Both the position numbers and the translations under genes were made by a program. A DNA stretch of 34,278 nt from Rhodospirillales bacterium Ga0074136 (GTDB lineage: Bacteria; Pseudomonadota; Alphaproteobacteria; Acetobacterales; Acetobacteraceae), in the NCBI GenBank assembly GCA_001464375.1, contig LNEW01000048.1:1-34278 (forward strand), read 5' to 3'. Below are positions 15,894 through 24,875 of this stretch, piece after piece. How positions within the stretch are numbered: the first letter of the stretch is position 1; every line of letters starts with the position of its first letter. Below the pieces are notes generated by a model. The model saw only the letters and a list, made by a program, of their open reading frames with translations, had not been told where the DNA came from and did no database searches.

Positions 15894-15935
15894 CGGTTTA
15901 AATAGTCGATTAATTTCCGGTGTAATTCAACCTGC
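15894..15935 (-). promoter_or_regulatory. AT-rich promoter region of the nucleotide-sugar dehydrogenase gene
   Basis: This is one of the most AT-rich blocks of the window. On the minus strand TATTTA lies 5 bases before the dehydrogenase ATG with ATTACA 16 bases further upstream (both weak matches). That spacing would put the transcript start at or next to the ATG, consistent with a leaderless message and with the missing ribosome site. Confidence 0.35.
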
Positions 15936-16013
15936 AGATGATACGCGGCGCGCCCACCCTGGCCCTGCCGCGCGGATTGGGCGAAACACCCGTCGGCGAC
16001 CGGGAGAGGCAGC

Positions 16014-16061
16014 ATGGGCGGGGCGACACGCGGAATCGGGCCGGCGCGGAGCGCGGCATGA
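16014..16061 (+). CDS. Possible 15-residue leader peptide ORF coupled to upp
   Basis: An ATG at 16014 follows a strong ribosome site (GGGAGAGG, 16002-16009). The frame encodes [15 protein letters not shown] and stops with TGA at 16059-16061, which overlaps the upp start codon in the sequence ATGA. The better ribosome site belongs to this small ORF, so it could feed ribosomes into upp or regulate it. A chance ORF is possible at this length. Confidence 0.35.
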   Translation: MGGATRGIGPARSAA

Positions 16062-16690
16062 CCGGCCAAGTGCACCACGTCACCCACCCTCTGGTGCAGC
16101 ACAAGCTGACCCTGATGCGCGAGGACACCTGCGCCTCCAGCGATTTCCGGCGGCTTCTGGGCGAGATCGCGGGGTTGCTCTGCTATGAGGTGACGCGCGA
16201 CCTGCCGGTCGAACAGGTGCCGATCGCGACACCGCTGGAACCCATGATGGCGCCGCGGATCGCCGGGCGGAAACTGGTGCTGGCGCCGGTGCTGCGGGCG
16301 GGGCTGGGCATGCTGGACGGCATGCTGGCGCTGGTGCCCGCCGCGCGCGTCGCCCATGTCGGGCTGTACCGAGACCCGGCGACGCTGGCGGCGGTGGAGT
16401 ACTACTTCAAGGCACCGACGGATGTGGCGGAACGCACCGTGCTGGTGCTCGACCCCATGCTGGCCACGGCGCATTCGGCGGTGGCGGCGGTGGACCGCTT
16501 CAAGGCGCGCGGCTGCCGCGACATCCGCTTCGTCTGCCTGCTGGCCGCCCCCGAGGGCATCGCGCATTTCCACGAACGGCACCCGGATGTGCCGCTGTGG
16601 ACGGCGGCGATCGACCGGGCGCTGGACGACCACGGGTATATCCGGCCCGGGCTGGGCGATGCAGGGGACCGGATGTGGGGCACGCGTTGA
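16058..16690 (+). CDS. upp: Uracil phosphoribosyltransferase
   Basis: A 210-residue enzyme, the usual UPRT length, that converts uracil and PRPP to UMP in pyrimidine salvage. Family segments are '[20 protein letters not shown]' (10-29), '[16 protein letters not shown]' and the uracil-binding C-terminus '[17 protein letters not shown]' (193-209). The PRPP loop reads [10 protein letters not shown] (132-141) where many bacterial enzymes have ATG-G/N-S; Ala in this place is tolerated in other UPRTs, while His139 is less usual. ATG at 16058 has a GGAG site 6 bases upstream; an in-frame ATG at 15938 adds 40 residues without family similarity. The start overlaps the stop of a possible leader ORF. 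Confidence 0.93.
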   Translation: MTGQVHHVTHPLVQHKLTLMREDTCASSDFRRLLGEIAGLLCYEVTRDLPVEQVPIATPLEPMMAPRIAGRKLVLAPVLRAGLGMLDGMLALVPAARVAHVGLYRDPATLAAVEYYFKAPTDVAERTVLVLDPMLATAHSAVAAVDRFKARGCRDIRFVCLLAAPEGIAHFHERHPDVPLWTAAIDRALDDHGYIRPGLGDAGDRMWGTR

Positions 16691-16780
16691 TACGTGCCGC
16701 TCAGGCCGCGGCCGGCCGGACGCCGTGCCTTGCGCCTTGCGAAGTCGCGCTAGCGGCGCCGGGCGTTCCGCAGGGGCGCG

Positions 16781-17257
16781 TCAGGCACGCGCCGGGTTCA
16801 GCCGCCATATCGTGAGGTTCAGGAAGGCCGCGAAGCTGACCCAGGCCAAATAGGGCAGCAGCAGCAGCCCCGCGGTCTGGCTGATCGGCAGGAACACGAT
16901 GATGGTGGCGAGGATCGACAACCACAGCCCGATCACTTCGGCAAACGCCCAATCCGGCCGCTTCAGCCCGAAGAACACGGCCGACCAGCCCGCGTTGAAC
17001 AAAAGTTGCACGCCATAGACGGCCATCGCCACGCCGGCGCCCGAGAAGCCGGCCTGGTGCCACACCAGCCATCCGGCAACGGCATTCATGATGTAGAGCA
17101 CCGTCCAGGCCGGCGCGAAGGCCCAGTTCGGCGGGTTCCACGACGGCTTCGCCAGGCCCTCGTACCAGGCGCCCGGCTTGAACAGCGCACCGGAGAGCGC
17201 GACGACGAAGTTCGCGCCGATGAATCCAAGCAGGGGCAACCAGGTGTCGATATCCAT
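16781..17257 (-). CDS. tspO: TspO/MBR-family membrane protein
   Basis: A 158-residue inner- or outer-membrane protein with five hydrophobic helices. The family signature is clear: 'KPSWNPPNWAFAPAWTVLY' (about 37-55) with Trp40, Pro42 and Pro43, and the C-terminal 'LAWVSFAAFLNLTIWRLN'. TspO binds porphyrins and in alphaproteobacteria modulates tetrapyrrole-dependent gene expression and stress responses. Length and topology are normal. The start at 17257 is the first ATG of the conserved region. It lies 42 bases downstream of a HemL-like aminotransferase gene on the same strand, so co-transcription is plausible. It converges with upp across 90 bases of very GC-rich DNA in which I see only self-complementary GC runs. 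Confidence 0.93.
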   Translation of the reverse strand: MDIDTWLPLLGFIGANFVVALSGALFKPGAWYEGLAKPSWNPPNWAFAPAWTVLYIMNAVAGWLVWHQAGFSGAGVAMAVYGVQLLFNAGWSAVFFGLKRPDWAFAEVIGLWLSILATIIVFLPISQTAGLLLLPYLAWVSFAAFLNLTIWRLNPARA

Positions 17258-17299
17258 GCGCGAGGATATAGCGACACCGCGATCGGTTTTCGATGCCGT

Positions 17300-18601
17300 T
17301 CACGCCACCCGGCGGGTCGCCGGCAGGCTGGCCAGGGCGGCGCGGAAGGCATCCAGCGTCTGCGCCACGTCCGCGGCGGTGTGGGCGGTGGACAGGTAGT
17401 ACTTGCTGTCGCCCTTGAGGATGCCGCGCGCGCGCAGCACGGTGTTCACGTGCTTCTGCATCGCGGTGTCCTGGCGGGCCAGGGCGCGGTAGTCGCGCAT
17501 GTCGCCCTCGGCATAGACCACGTCGAACATCACCGCCTCGCCGACCACCTGCGCCGGGATGCCGGCCTCGGCGATCAGCCCGGTCAGGCCATCCATCAGG
17601 GACCGGCCGGTGGCAAACACGCCCGCATACGCGCCGGGCTCGCGCAGCACCCCCAGCATCGCCAGCCCCGCCGCCGCCGCGACCGGATTGCCCGACAGCG
17701 TGCCGACCTGCGTGAGGAAGCGGTCCTCGCCGACCGCCGCCCGGTCGAAGTGCTTCATCATGTCCGCGCGCCCCGCCACCGCCGCGAGGGCGAAGCCGCC
17801 GCCGATGATCTTGCCCAGCGTGCAGATGTCGGGCGTCACGCCGTAGAATTCCTGCGCGCCGCCATAGGCGAAGCGGAAGCCGGTCACGACCTCGTCGAAG
17901 ATCAGCGGGATGCCCAGCCGCGCCGTCACCTCGCGCACCGCCTCCAGGAAGCCGGGCCGCGGCGGGATCAGCCGCTGGAAGGGTTCCAGGATGACGCCGC
18001 CGACCTCGTGCCGATGCGCCTCGATCAGCCGCACCGCGGCCTCGATGTCGTTGAACGGCGCGACCAGCACCTCGGAGCGCACGGCCTCGGGGATGCCGGG
18101 GCTGTCGGGCACGGCCTCGGGGAAGTTCGCCAGGCGCTTGGGCGCCAGCGACATCAGGCCCCAGTCGGACATGCCGTGGTAGCCGCCCTCGAACTTCACG
18201 ATCTTCGGGCGGCCGCTGACCGCGCGCGCCAGGCGCATGGCATAGGCATCGGCCTCGGAGCCGGAGGAGACGTAGCGCACCATCTCGGCGCAGGCGACGG
18301 CGTCGACGATCGCCTCGGCCAGGCGGATGCCCGGCTCGCTGTTGGCGAAGAAGGTCGTCCCCTTCGGGATCTGCGCCAGCACCGCCTCGGTCACCGCGGG
18401 ATGGCCATGGCCGATGAACATCGGGCCGGAGCCGAGCAGGTAGTCGATGTAGTCATTGCCCGAGACATCGCGCACATGCCCGCCCCGGCCTTCCGCCACC
18501 ACGATGTCGGCGGCGAAGTTGCCGAAGGTGCCGCCGGGCAGCACGCGGCGCGCCGCCTCGATCAGCGCCTGTTCCTCGGGGCCCTTGGTGATGCCGGCCA
18601 T
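17300..18601 (-). CDS. Class III PLP aminotransferase, glutamate-1-semialdehyde aminomutase (HemL)-like
   Basis: A 433-residue fold-type I PLP enzyme. The cofactor Lys is probably Lys264 (LGKIIGGG), preceded by the PLP-ring Asp in 'IPLIFDEVVTGFRFAYGG'. 'YVSSGSEADAYAMRLAR' forms the phosphate-binding region and 'TLSGNPVAAAAGL' the dimer-interface loop. It resembles glutamate-1-semialdehyde 2,1-aminomutase and its many catabolic relatives. Alphaproteobacteria normally make 5-aminolevulinate through HemA/ALAS, so a true HemL role is doubtful; a transaminase for an amine or amino acid is as likely. ATG at 18601 follows a purine-rich GGAGCACG segment. tspO lies 42 bases downstream, and the AsmA-like gene ends 56 bases upstream. 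Confidence 0.85.
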   Translation of the reverse strand: MAGITKGPEEQALIEAARRVLPGGTFGNFAADIVVAEGRGGHVRDVSGNDYIDYLLGSGPMFIGHGHPAVTEAVLAQIPKGTTFFANSEPGIRLAEAIVDAVACAEMVRYVSSGSEADAYAMRLARAVSGRPKIVKFEGGYHGMSDWGLMSLAPKRLANFPEAVPDSPGIPEAVRSEVLVAPFNDIEAAVRLIEAHRHEVGGVILEPFQRLIPPRPGFLEAVREVTARLGIPLIFDEVVTGFRFAYGGAQEFYGVTPDICTLGKIIGGGFALAAVAGRADMMKHFDRAAVGEDRFLTQVGTLSGNPVAAAAGLAMLGVLREPGAYAGVFATGRSLMDGLTGLIAEAGIPAQVVGEAVMFDVVYAEGDMRDYRALARQDTAMQKHVNTVLRARGILKGDSKYYLSTAHTAADVAQTLDAFRAALASLPATRRVA

Positions 18602-18657
18602 CGTCGTGCTCCTTGCCTGTCGGCGGGAGGCTAGGACGCGCCGCGCGCGCCGTCACG

Positions 18658-21600
18658 TCAGCGCGGTGGCTCCGGCACCGTCCCCGCCGCATCCTGCCCG
18701 ATGCCGAAGATGCCGCGCAGGAAGCCCGGCGTCAGCGCCGCCAGCGGATTCACCGCGACCGACGGGTCGGCCAGGGGCCCGCGCATCCGGTAGGTCGCGG
18801 CGAACAGCCCGCCGCCGCGCTCGGGGCTGAACACGCGCCCCAGGATCGGGATGCGCCCGAGCAGCGAATTGAACACATAGGCGGGCACGATGGTGCCCTC
18901 CATGTCGATCGTCTCGCGCAGCCGGTCGATGCGCCCCTTGGCGGTGACCCCCAGCGAGACCGAGAAGGCACGCGCATCGTTCAGCACCAGGGCTTCGCGC
19001 GTGAGCACGAACGGCGCGGTCAGGCTGGCGAAGGACAGGCCGCGCTGATCCAGCGCCTCGAACACGCCGAACACCGTCATGGCCTGCAGCAGCTTGGCCA
19101 GCGCCGGCGCGTCGCGCACGGCGAATTCCTCGAGCGTCGCGCTGCCCGTCAGCGGCGCATTGGGCCGCGCATTGGCATAGGTCGCATCCACCACGAGCCG
19201 CCCGCCCTGCACGGTACGCAGCACCCCGAACGCGCGCAGCAGCGCACCGCCGTCATCGGAATTGATCCGCATCCGCCGCTGCGCGCCCTGCGGCGTGATG
19301 CGCAGGTCGAAGGGCCCACCGCCGGCGACGCCGCCGCGCACCTCGGCGGCCAGGATCACGCCATGGCCATCGACGCGCGCCGAGGCGCTCACGCCGGTCA
19401 GCGCACGGTCCCCGGCCAGCAGCATGCGGTCGAAGCGGGCATCCACCGCCGTCCCCGGGCCGCTCGGCGCCTGTGCGCCGGTCACCGGCGCATGCGGCGC
19501 CGCCAGCACGGGTGCCAGGTCCAGCACCGGCCCGCGCAGCCCGATGGTCCAGGAATCGGCGCGGCCGCGCGGCGGGGCGATCTCGGCGGTGAAGCGGTTG
19601 CGCCCCAGATTGCCCTGCTGGATCTCGATGCGCTGCGGAACATTGTCGCGCGGGTTGGTCGCCCGCCCGCGCAGCAGCGCGTCCGGCGCCTCGACGCGGA
19701 TGGCATCGACCGACGCGAGCGAGCCGTTCAGCATCATGATCGTCGCCTCGCCGCTGGCGCGCACGCCCGGCGCCTTGGCCCAGGCCAGCGCCTCGACAGA
19801 CAGCCGCGCAGGCGTGAGGTCGGTGCGCACCTGGATGCGCCCCTGACCGTTGCGCCGCGTCTCGCCGCGGATGTCGAGCCCGACCACGCCCTCCACGAAG
19901 GGTCGCGGGTCGAGCCCCAGCCCGGCGATCTGCGCCGCATCCGCGCGCCCCGTGGCGGTCTCGCGCGAGACCACCTGGCCGGCCGGGCCAGGGCGGAAAT
20001 CGGCCTCCTGCACCAGGCGCAGCTGGATACCCGCGAGCGTCGCGTTGCCGGTCACGCGCAACCCTTCCGTCGTGGCCGTGAAGTCGAAGGTGCCGCGCTC
20101 GATGTCGCGCCCTAGGATGGCGCGCGGCACGCGCACCTCGGTTCCCCGGCCGGATGCCGTGACGCGCACCATCTCGACCGGCAACACTTCCAGCAGCGGC
20201 AGGCTGACCTGCACGCGCGCCTCGCGCAGCGTGCCGCTGATCGTCGTGATGGGCGGCGGCCGGCTGTCGAACAGGCGCAGCCGGGGATGGCGCAGCAGCG
20301 CCCACACATCCGCCAGCGGCCCGCCCGCGACCAGGGAGATGTCGGCGGTCTCGGGGTCGCTGTCGAGGCCGATGCGCACCGAGCCTTCGCGCAGCACGAT
20401 GCCGGTGCCCGCCTGCCGCCCGCCGGCGATGTCGAGCGTGATGGCATCGAGCGCGAAGCGCGCCCGCCCGCGCGCGCCCTCGGCGGGCGGGATGGGGCGC
20501 AGCCAGTGCACCGTCACGTCTTCGGCCTCGGCGCTGCCCTCGACCGAGGTCACCGCCACCGCGCCGGTCGCGGCATCGCCGGCGAAGCCGATCCGCCAGG
20601 CGCCGTCGCGCGCCACGCCGCCGGTCAGGTTCTCCGCCAGCCAGCTGCGCGCGCCGGGCGCCAGCCCGGCCGGCCAGTAGTGCTCAAGGTCGGCCAGCAG
20701 CACCTGGTCGACCCGCAGGCGGGCCTCGCCCGACCAGGCGTCGCCCTGCAGCCGCGCCTCGGCATCGGCCTGGATGATGGGTGCGGCGGTCCCCGGGCGC
20801 GGCGCGGCCAGGCGCAGCAGGGCGCGCTCGACGCGCAGCAGGCGTCCATCGAGCGCCAGGTCGACCTCGGCCCCGGCCAGCGCCACCCGCCCGCCGGGGC
20901 CGAGGTCGATCGCCCCCGGCCCGACCCGCAGCCGGGCCTCCGCGCGCGAGGGCAGGCGCAGCCCCTCGATGCGCACATCCAGCGCCAGCGCGGCCTGCGC
21001 ATCCAGCGCGCCGAGCGGGCGCAGCACCGGCGCCGCGCGCGCCAGCGCCGCCGGGCGGATCGCCGGCAGGCTGAGCGTGACCTGCCCGTCGCGCGTCGCG
21101 CCCTCGATCATGCCCGACAGCCGCAGCGGCACGCGTTCCGGCCCCAGCGCCGCGACCCCGGTGCCGGACAGGTCGAGCCCGCCACGCTCGCGCCGCGTCA
21201 ATGACAGCGCGGCGATCTCGAGCGTCCAGGTGCGGTCGAGCTGCGCATCGGCCACCACGAGCTGCGTATCCAGCAGCCGCAGCCGGCGCAGCGCCGAGAG
21301 CGGTGTATCGTCGGATGGCGGATGCATGAGTTCGGCCAGGATGGCCAGCACCGCTTCCTCGGCACCCGTGGGTCCGGGCGGCGCCGCGGCATCGGCACCC
21401 GCATCGCCCCCCGGCGGCACCAGTCCCAGCCCCAGGCTCAAGCTGCCCTCCGGCCCGCGCACCGCGCGCAGGCTGAGGCCGCGCACCTCCAGCGCGCGCG
21501 GCGCCACCATGCCGCGCAGCAGCCATCCGAAGGACAGCGACACCACCGCATCGGGCAGCTCGGCCCGCACCGCGCCATCCTTGTCGACCGCGCGGACCCG

Positions 21601-21867
21601 CCGCAGCGTGAATTCCAGCGGCGAGCGGTGGCCGTCGCGCCAACCGGCCCACGACACGGCGGCATCGCCGATCGACAGCCGCGCCGCCGCATCGGCCGTG
21701 TTGAAGGCGGCCTCGGCCTGGCGGGCAAGCCAGGGCACCTCGACCGGCCCCTGTCCGAGCCGCCAGGCGACCGCCGACACGCCGATCGCCGTCAGCACGA
21801 CCACGGCCAGGCACAATCGCAGCAGGCGGTTCAGGAAGTGCCCGGCTTGACCCGCAGCCCGCCTCAC
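18658..21867 (-). CDS. AsmA/YhdP-like membrane-anchored protein (DUF3971, AsmA-like C-terminus)
   Basis: A 1069-residue protein with one N-terminal membrane helix (about 15-36, 'LCLAVVVLTAIGVSAVAWRL') and a long beta-rich periplasmic region. Segments such as 'LAPGARSWLAENLTGGVARD' (about 400) and the C-terminal 'RGPLADPSVAVNPLAALTPG' match the YhdP/AsmA group, thought to form bridge-like grooves carrying phospholipid from inner to outer membrane. The length is typical for alphaproteobacterial members and shorter than E. coli YhdP. The only plausible start is GTG at 21867 after an AGGGAA site. It is head to head with glnE, with only 17 bases between the start codons. The next gene on the strand begins 56 bases after the stop. 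Confidence 0.85.
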   Translation of the reverse strand: MRRAAGQAGHFLNRLLRLCLAVVVLTAIGVSAVAWRLGQGPVEVPWLARQAEAAFNTADAAARLSIGDAAVSWAGWRDGHRSPLEFTLRRVRAVDKDGAVRAELPDAVVSLSFGWLLRGMVAPRALEVRGLSLRAVRGPEGSLSLGLGLVPPGGDAGADAAAPPGPTGAEEAVLAILAELMHPPSDDTPLSALRRLRLLDTQLVVADAQLDRTWTLEIAALSLTRRERGGLDLSGTGVAALGPERVPLRLSGMIEGATRDGQVTLSLPAIRPAALARAAPVLRPLGALDAQAALALDVRIEGLRLPSRAEARLRVGPGAIDLGPGGRVALAGAEVDLALDGRLLRVERALLRLAAPRPGTAAPIIQADAEARLQGDAWSGEARLRVDQVLLADLEHYWPAGLAPGARSWLAENLTGGVARDGAWRIGFAGDAATGAVAVTSVEGSAEAEDVTVHWLRPIPPAEGARGRARFALDAITLDIAGGRQAGTGIVLREGSVRIGLDSDPETADISLVAGGPLADVWALLRHPRLRLFDSRPPPITTISGTLREARVQVSLPLLEVLPVEMVRVTASGRGTEVRVPRAILGRDIERGTFDFTATTEGLRVTGNATLAGIQLRLVQEADFRPGPAGQVVSRETATGRADAAQIAGLGLDPRPFVEGVVGLDIRGETRRNGQGRIQVRTDLTPARLSVEALAWAKAPGVRASGEATIMMLNGSLASVDAIRVEAPDALLRGRATNPRDNVPQRIEIQQGNLGRNRFTAEIAPPRGRADSWTIGLRGPVLDLAPVLAAPHAPVTGAQAPSGPGTAVDARFDRMLLAGDRALTGVSASARVDGHGVILAAEVRGGVAGGGPFDLRITPQGAQRRMRINSDDGGALLRAFGVLRTVQGGRLVVDATYANARPNAPLTGSATLEEFAVRDAPALAKLLQAMTVFGVFEALDQRGLSFASLTAPFVLTREALVLNDARAFSVSLGVTAKGRIDRLRETIDMEGTIVPAYVFNSLLGRIPILGRVFSPERGGGLFAATYRMRGPLADPSVAVNPLAALTPGFLRGIFGIGQDAAGTVPEPPR

Positions 21868-21884
21868 CTGTTCCCTGCCCGGCC
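21868..21884. promoter_or_regulatory. 17-base spacer between divergent start codons of AsmA-like gene and glnE
   Basis: The spacer is too short to hold either promoter. Its minus strand carries the AGGGAA ribosome site of the AsmA-like gene, which makes the plus strand pyrimidine-rich, so glnE has no visible ribosome site. Promoters must lie inside the opposite coding regions; TTGACC near 21847 is a possible glnE -35 element without a good -10. Confidence 0.45.
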
Positions 21885-24875
21885 ATGACGGCCTGTTTCA
21901 CCCCCGAACGCCTGCCCCGCCCCTTCGACCCCGCCGCCGCGGCGCTGGCCGCCGGGCATTTCGCCGAGCGCGGCGCGGCCGAGCGCGACTTCGTGGCGAG
22001 CCCGCCCGGCGCCGCGCTGGTCGCCGCCCTGGGCGGGCACAGCCCGTATTTGGCCGAACTCGCGGTACGCGAATCCACCGCCCTGCTGGCGCTGGCCGAA
22101 CGCGGGCCGGAGGCTGCCTTCGACCGGGCGCTCGACCCGCTCTCGCGCATCGACCCCGCGACGCCGCGCCCGGCGCTGGCAACCATCCTGCGGCAGGCCA
22201 AGCGGCAGGGCGCGCTGGCGGCCGCGGTGGCGGACATCACCGGGCTCTGGGCGCTCGACCGCGTGACCGGGGCCCTGTCCGACCTGGCGGAGGCGGCGAT
22301 CGACGCGGCCTGCGCACACCTGCTGCGCGATGCCGCGGCGCGGGGCGAGCTCAGGCTTTCCGGCGCGGCGCGGGCGGACCCGCGTCTCGTCGGCCGGAAC
22401 TCCGGCCTCGTGGTGCTCGGCATGGGCAAGCTTGGCGGGCGGGAACTGAACTACTCGTCCGATGTCGACCTCATGGTGCTCTATGAACCCTCGACGGCAG
22501 CCTACCACGCCGACCGGGCGCAGGCGGTCCATGTCCGCATCGCCCGCGACCTGGTGCGGCTGCTGGAAGAACGCACGGCGGAGGGATACGTCTTCCGCAC
22601 GGATCTGCGATTGCGCCCGGACCCGGCGGCGACGCCGCTGGCGGTGTCGATCCCGGCCGCCATCACCTATTACGAGAGCATGGGCCAGAACTGGGAACGC
22701 GCCGCCATGATCAAGGCGCGCCCGGTCGGCGCCGACCGTGCGGCGGGCGAGGCCTTCCTGCGCGAGATCCGCCCCTTCGTGTGGCGCCGCCACCTGGATT
22801 TCGCCGCCGTCGCCGATATTCATTCCATCAAGCGGCAGATCCATGCCCACAAGGGCGGCAAGGGTGCCAACGCCACCGTGCAGGTGGAAGGCCACGACGT
22901 GAAGCTCGGCCGCGGCGGCATCCGCGAGATCGAATTCACCGCCCAGGTGCTGCAACTGATCTGGGGCGGGCGCGACCCCGGGCTGCGCGACCCGACGACA
23001 CTCGGCGCCCTGGTGGCGCTGGCCGCCGCCGGCAAGATCGACCGCAAGGCGGCGGCCGACCTCGCGGACGCCTATGTGTTCCTGCGCACCCTCGAGCACC
23101 GGCTGCAGATGGTGGCCGACCGCCAGACCCACCGCATGCCCGAGGATGCCGAGGGCGTGGCGCGCATCGCATCCTTCCTGGGCTTTGCCGATGCGGAGGC
23201 GTTCCGCGGCGCCTTCCTGGCGCATATGGCCAAGGTGGAACGCCATTACGGGCGGATGTTCGAGGCCGAGCCGACGCTGGGCGCCGAGGCGGTGGAGGGC
23301 AGCCTGGTCTTCACCGGCGTCGAGGACGATCCCGGCACCATCGCCACGCTGCGCGCCATGGGCTACGCGAACCCGTCGGGCGTGGCCGCCCTGGTGCGCG
23401 GCTGGCACCATGGGCACACGCGGGCCACCCGCAGCGAACGCGCGCGCGAGTTGCTCACCGCGCTGATGCCCACGCTGCTCGGCGCCTTCGCCCGGCAGCG
23501 CGACCCGGATACCGCGATCCAGCGCCTCGATGGCGTGTTCGGGCGCCTCGCCGCCGGCGTGCAGGTGCTGTCCCTGCTGGCACGCAATCCGCCGCTGCTC
23601 GATCGCCTCGCCGGCGTGCTGGGCGCGGCGCCGCAGCTCGCAGACCACCTGTCGCGCCACACCGCCGCGCTGGAGGGGCTGCTGATGGGTGCCGGCGGGA
23701 CGGTCGGCAGCGCCGCCGCCACGCTGCCCGCCCTGCTGCACCAGGCGCACCACATCGAGGAAGCCATGGAGGCCGCCCGGCGCCTGGTCCAGGAGGGCAA
23801 GTTCGAGATCGACGCCGCGACGCTGGACGGCACGCTCGATGTCGATGCGGCGGGCGAGGCGCGCTCCGCGCTCGCCGATGCCGCGATGTCCTCCCTGCTG
23901 CCCCATGTCACCGCCGCCTTCGCGGAGCGGCACGGCAAGGTCAAGGGGGGAGCACTGGCGATCGTGGCGCTGGGCAAGCTCGGCGGGCGGGAGATGCTGC
24001 CGGGGTCGGACCTCGACCTGATCCTGATCTACGACCATGCCGAGGGGGTGGAGACCAGCGAGGGCCGCGCGAAGCGCGGTGCCCCGCCGCTGCGGCTGCT
24101 GCCGGTCAGCCAGTATTTCACCCGCCTGACGCACCAGATGATCGCGGCGATCAACGCCCCGGGGGCGGAGGGCAAGCTGTACGAGGTGGACATGCGGCTG
24201 CGGCCCTCGGGCTCGAAGGGGCCGGTCGCCGTCTCGCTGTCGGCCTTCCAGCGCTACCACGCCGAGGATGCCTGGACCTGGGAGCGCATGGCGCTGACCC
24301 GCGCGCGGGTGGTGGCCGGCCCACCGGCGCTGCGCCGGCGCGTGGAGGCCGCCATCCGTGCCGCCCTGCTGCGCCCCGATGCGTCCGAGAAGGCGATCCC
24401 GGATGCGGTGGCGATGCGCGCCCGCATGCTGCGCGACCTGCCGCCCGATGGCCCCTGGGACGTCAAGCTCGGCCGCGGCGGGCTGGTCGAGGTGGAATTC
24501 ATCGCCCAGGCGCTGCAACTGGTCCATGCGCGCGCCCATCCGCAGGTGCTGGTGCAGACCACGCGCCGCGTCCTCGCGCGGCTGACCGAGGCCGGCGTGC
24601 TGGATTCCGAGGACGCCGCCACGCTGGTCGCCGCCGAGCGGCTGTGGCGGACCGTCAGCGGCGCGCTGCGCCTGACCGTGGGGCGCTGGCGGGAGGAGGC
24701 GCTGCCCGACAGCGTCGCCGCCGCGCTCATCAGTGCCTGCCGGTCGCTGGGGCCGCAGGACGCACCCGTTGACCTTCCTGCCCTTCAGGCACAGATCGCC
24801 GATCGGGCGAAGGCGGTGCGCGCGATCTTCGAACGCCGCCTGGGGCGCCCGGACATGCAGGGGGAGCAGGCATGA
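21885..24875 (+). CDS. glnE: Bifunctional glutamine synthetase adenylyltransferase/adenylyl-removing enzyme
   Basis: A 996-residue protein with two nucleotidyltransferase domains, which adenylylates and de-adenylylates glutamine synthetase in response to PII proteins. The N-terminal, adenylyl-removing domain has 'GMGKLGGRELN' (Lys182) and the metal pair Asp193/Asp195; the C-terminal, adenylylating domain has 'LGKLGGREML' (Lys698) and Asp709/Asp711. The repeated 'VKLGRGGIREIEF'/'VKLGRGGLVEVEF' segments (near 22900 and 24465) mark the two halves, and length and order are normal. ATG at 21885 is the first start before conserved sequence but has no ribosome site, so initiation may be leaderless. 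Its stop overlaps the start of the peroxiredoxin gene in ATGA. Confidence 0.96.
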   Translation: MTACFTPERLPRPFDPAAAALAAGHFAERGAAERDFVASPPGAALVAALGGHSPYLAELAVRESTALLALAERGPEAAFDRALDPLSRIDPATPRPALATILRQAKRQGALAAAVADITGLWALDRVTGALSDLAEAAIDAACAHLLRDAAARGELRLSGAARADPRLVGRNSGLVVLGMGKLGGRELNYSSDVDLMVLYEPSTAAYHADRAQAVHVRIARDLVRLLEERTAEGYVFRTDLRLRPDPAATPLAVSIPAAITYYESMGQNWERAAMIKARPVGADRAAGEAFLREIRPFVWRRHLDFAAVADIHSIKRQIHAHKGGKGANATVQVEGHDVKLGRGGIREIEFTAQVLQLIWGGRDPGLRDPTTLGALVALAAAGKIDRKAAADLADAYVFLRTLEHRLQMVADRQTHRMPEDAEGVARIASFLGFADAEAFRGAFLAHMAKVERHYGRMFEAEPTLGAEAVEGSLVFTGVEDDPGTIATLRAMGYANPSGVAALVRGWHHGHTRATRSERARELLTALMPTLLGAFARQRDPDTAIQRLDGVFGRLAAGVQVLSLLARNPPLLDRLAGVLGAAPQLADHLSRHTAALEGLLMGAGGTVGSAAATLPALLHQAHHIEEAMEAARRLVQEGKFEIDAATLDGTLDVDAAGEARSALADAAMSSLLPHVTAAFAERHGKVKGGALAIVALGKLGGREMLPGSDLDLILIYDHAEGVETSEGRAKRGAPPLRLLPVSQYFTRLTHQMIAAINAPGAEGKLYEVDMRLRPSGSKGPVAVSLSAFQRYHAEDAWTWERMALTRARVVAGPPALRRRVEAAIRAALLRPDASEKAIPDAVAMRARMLRDLPPDGPWDVKLGRGGLVEVEFIAQALQLVHARAHPQVLVQTTRRVLARLTEAGVLDSEDAATLVAAERLWRTVSGALRLTVGRWREEALPDSVAAALISACRSLGPQDAPVDLPALQAQIADRAKAVRAIFERRLGRPDMQGEQA

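Noticed and set aside
17006-18634. A 542-codon plus-strand frame opposite tspO and the aminotransferase.
   Set aside because: Shadow frame; both minus-strand genes have unmistakable catalytic or signature motifs.
21864-24539. An 891-codon minus-strand frame antisense to glnE.
   Set aside because: The translation is rich in His, Arg, Gln and Gly with no domain, and glnE on the other strand is certain.
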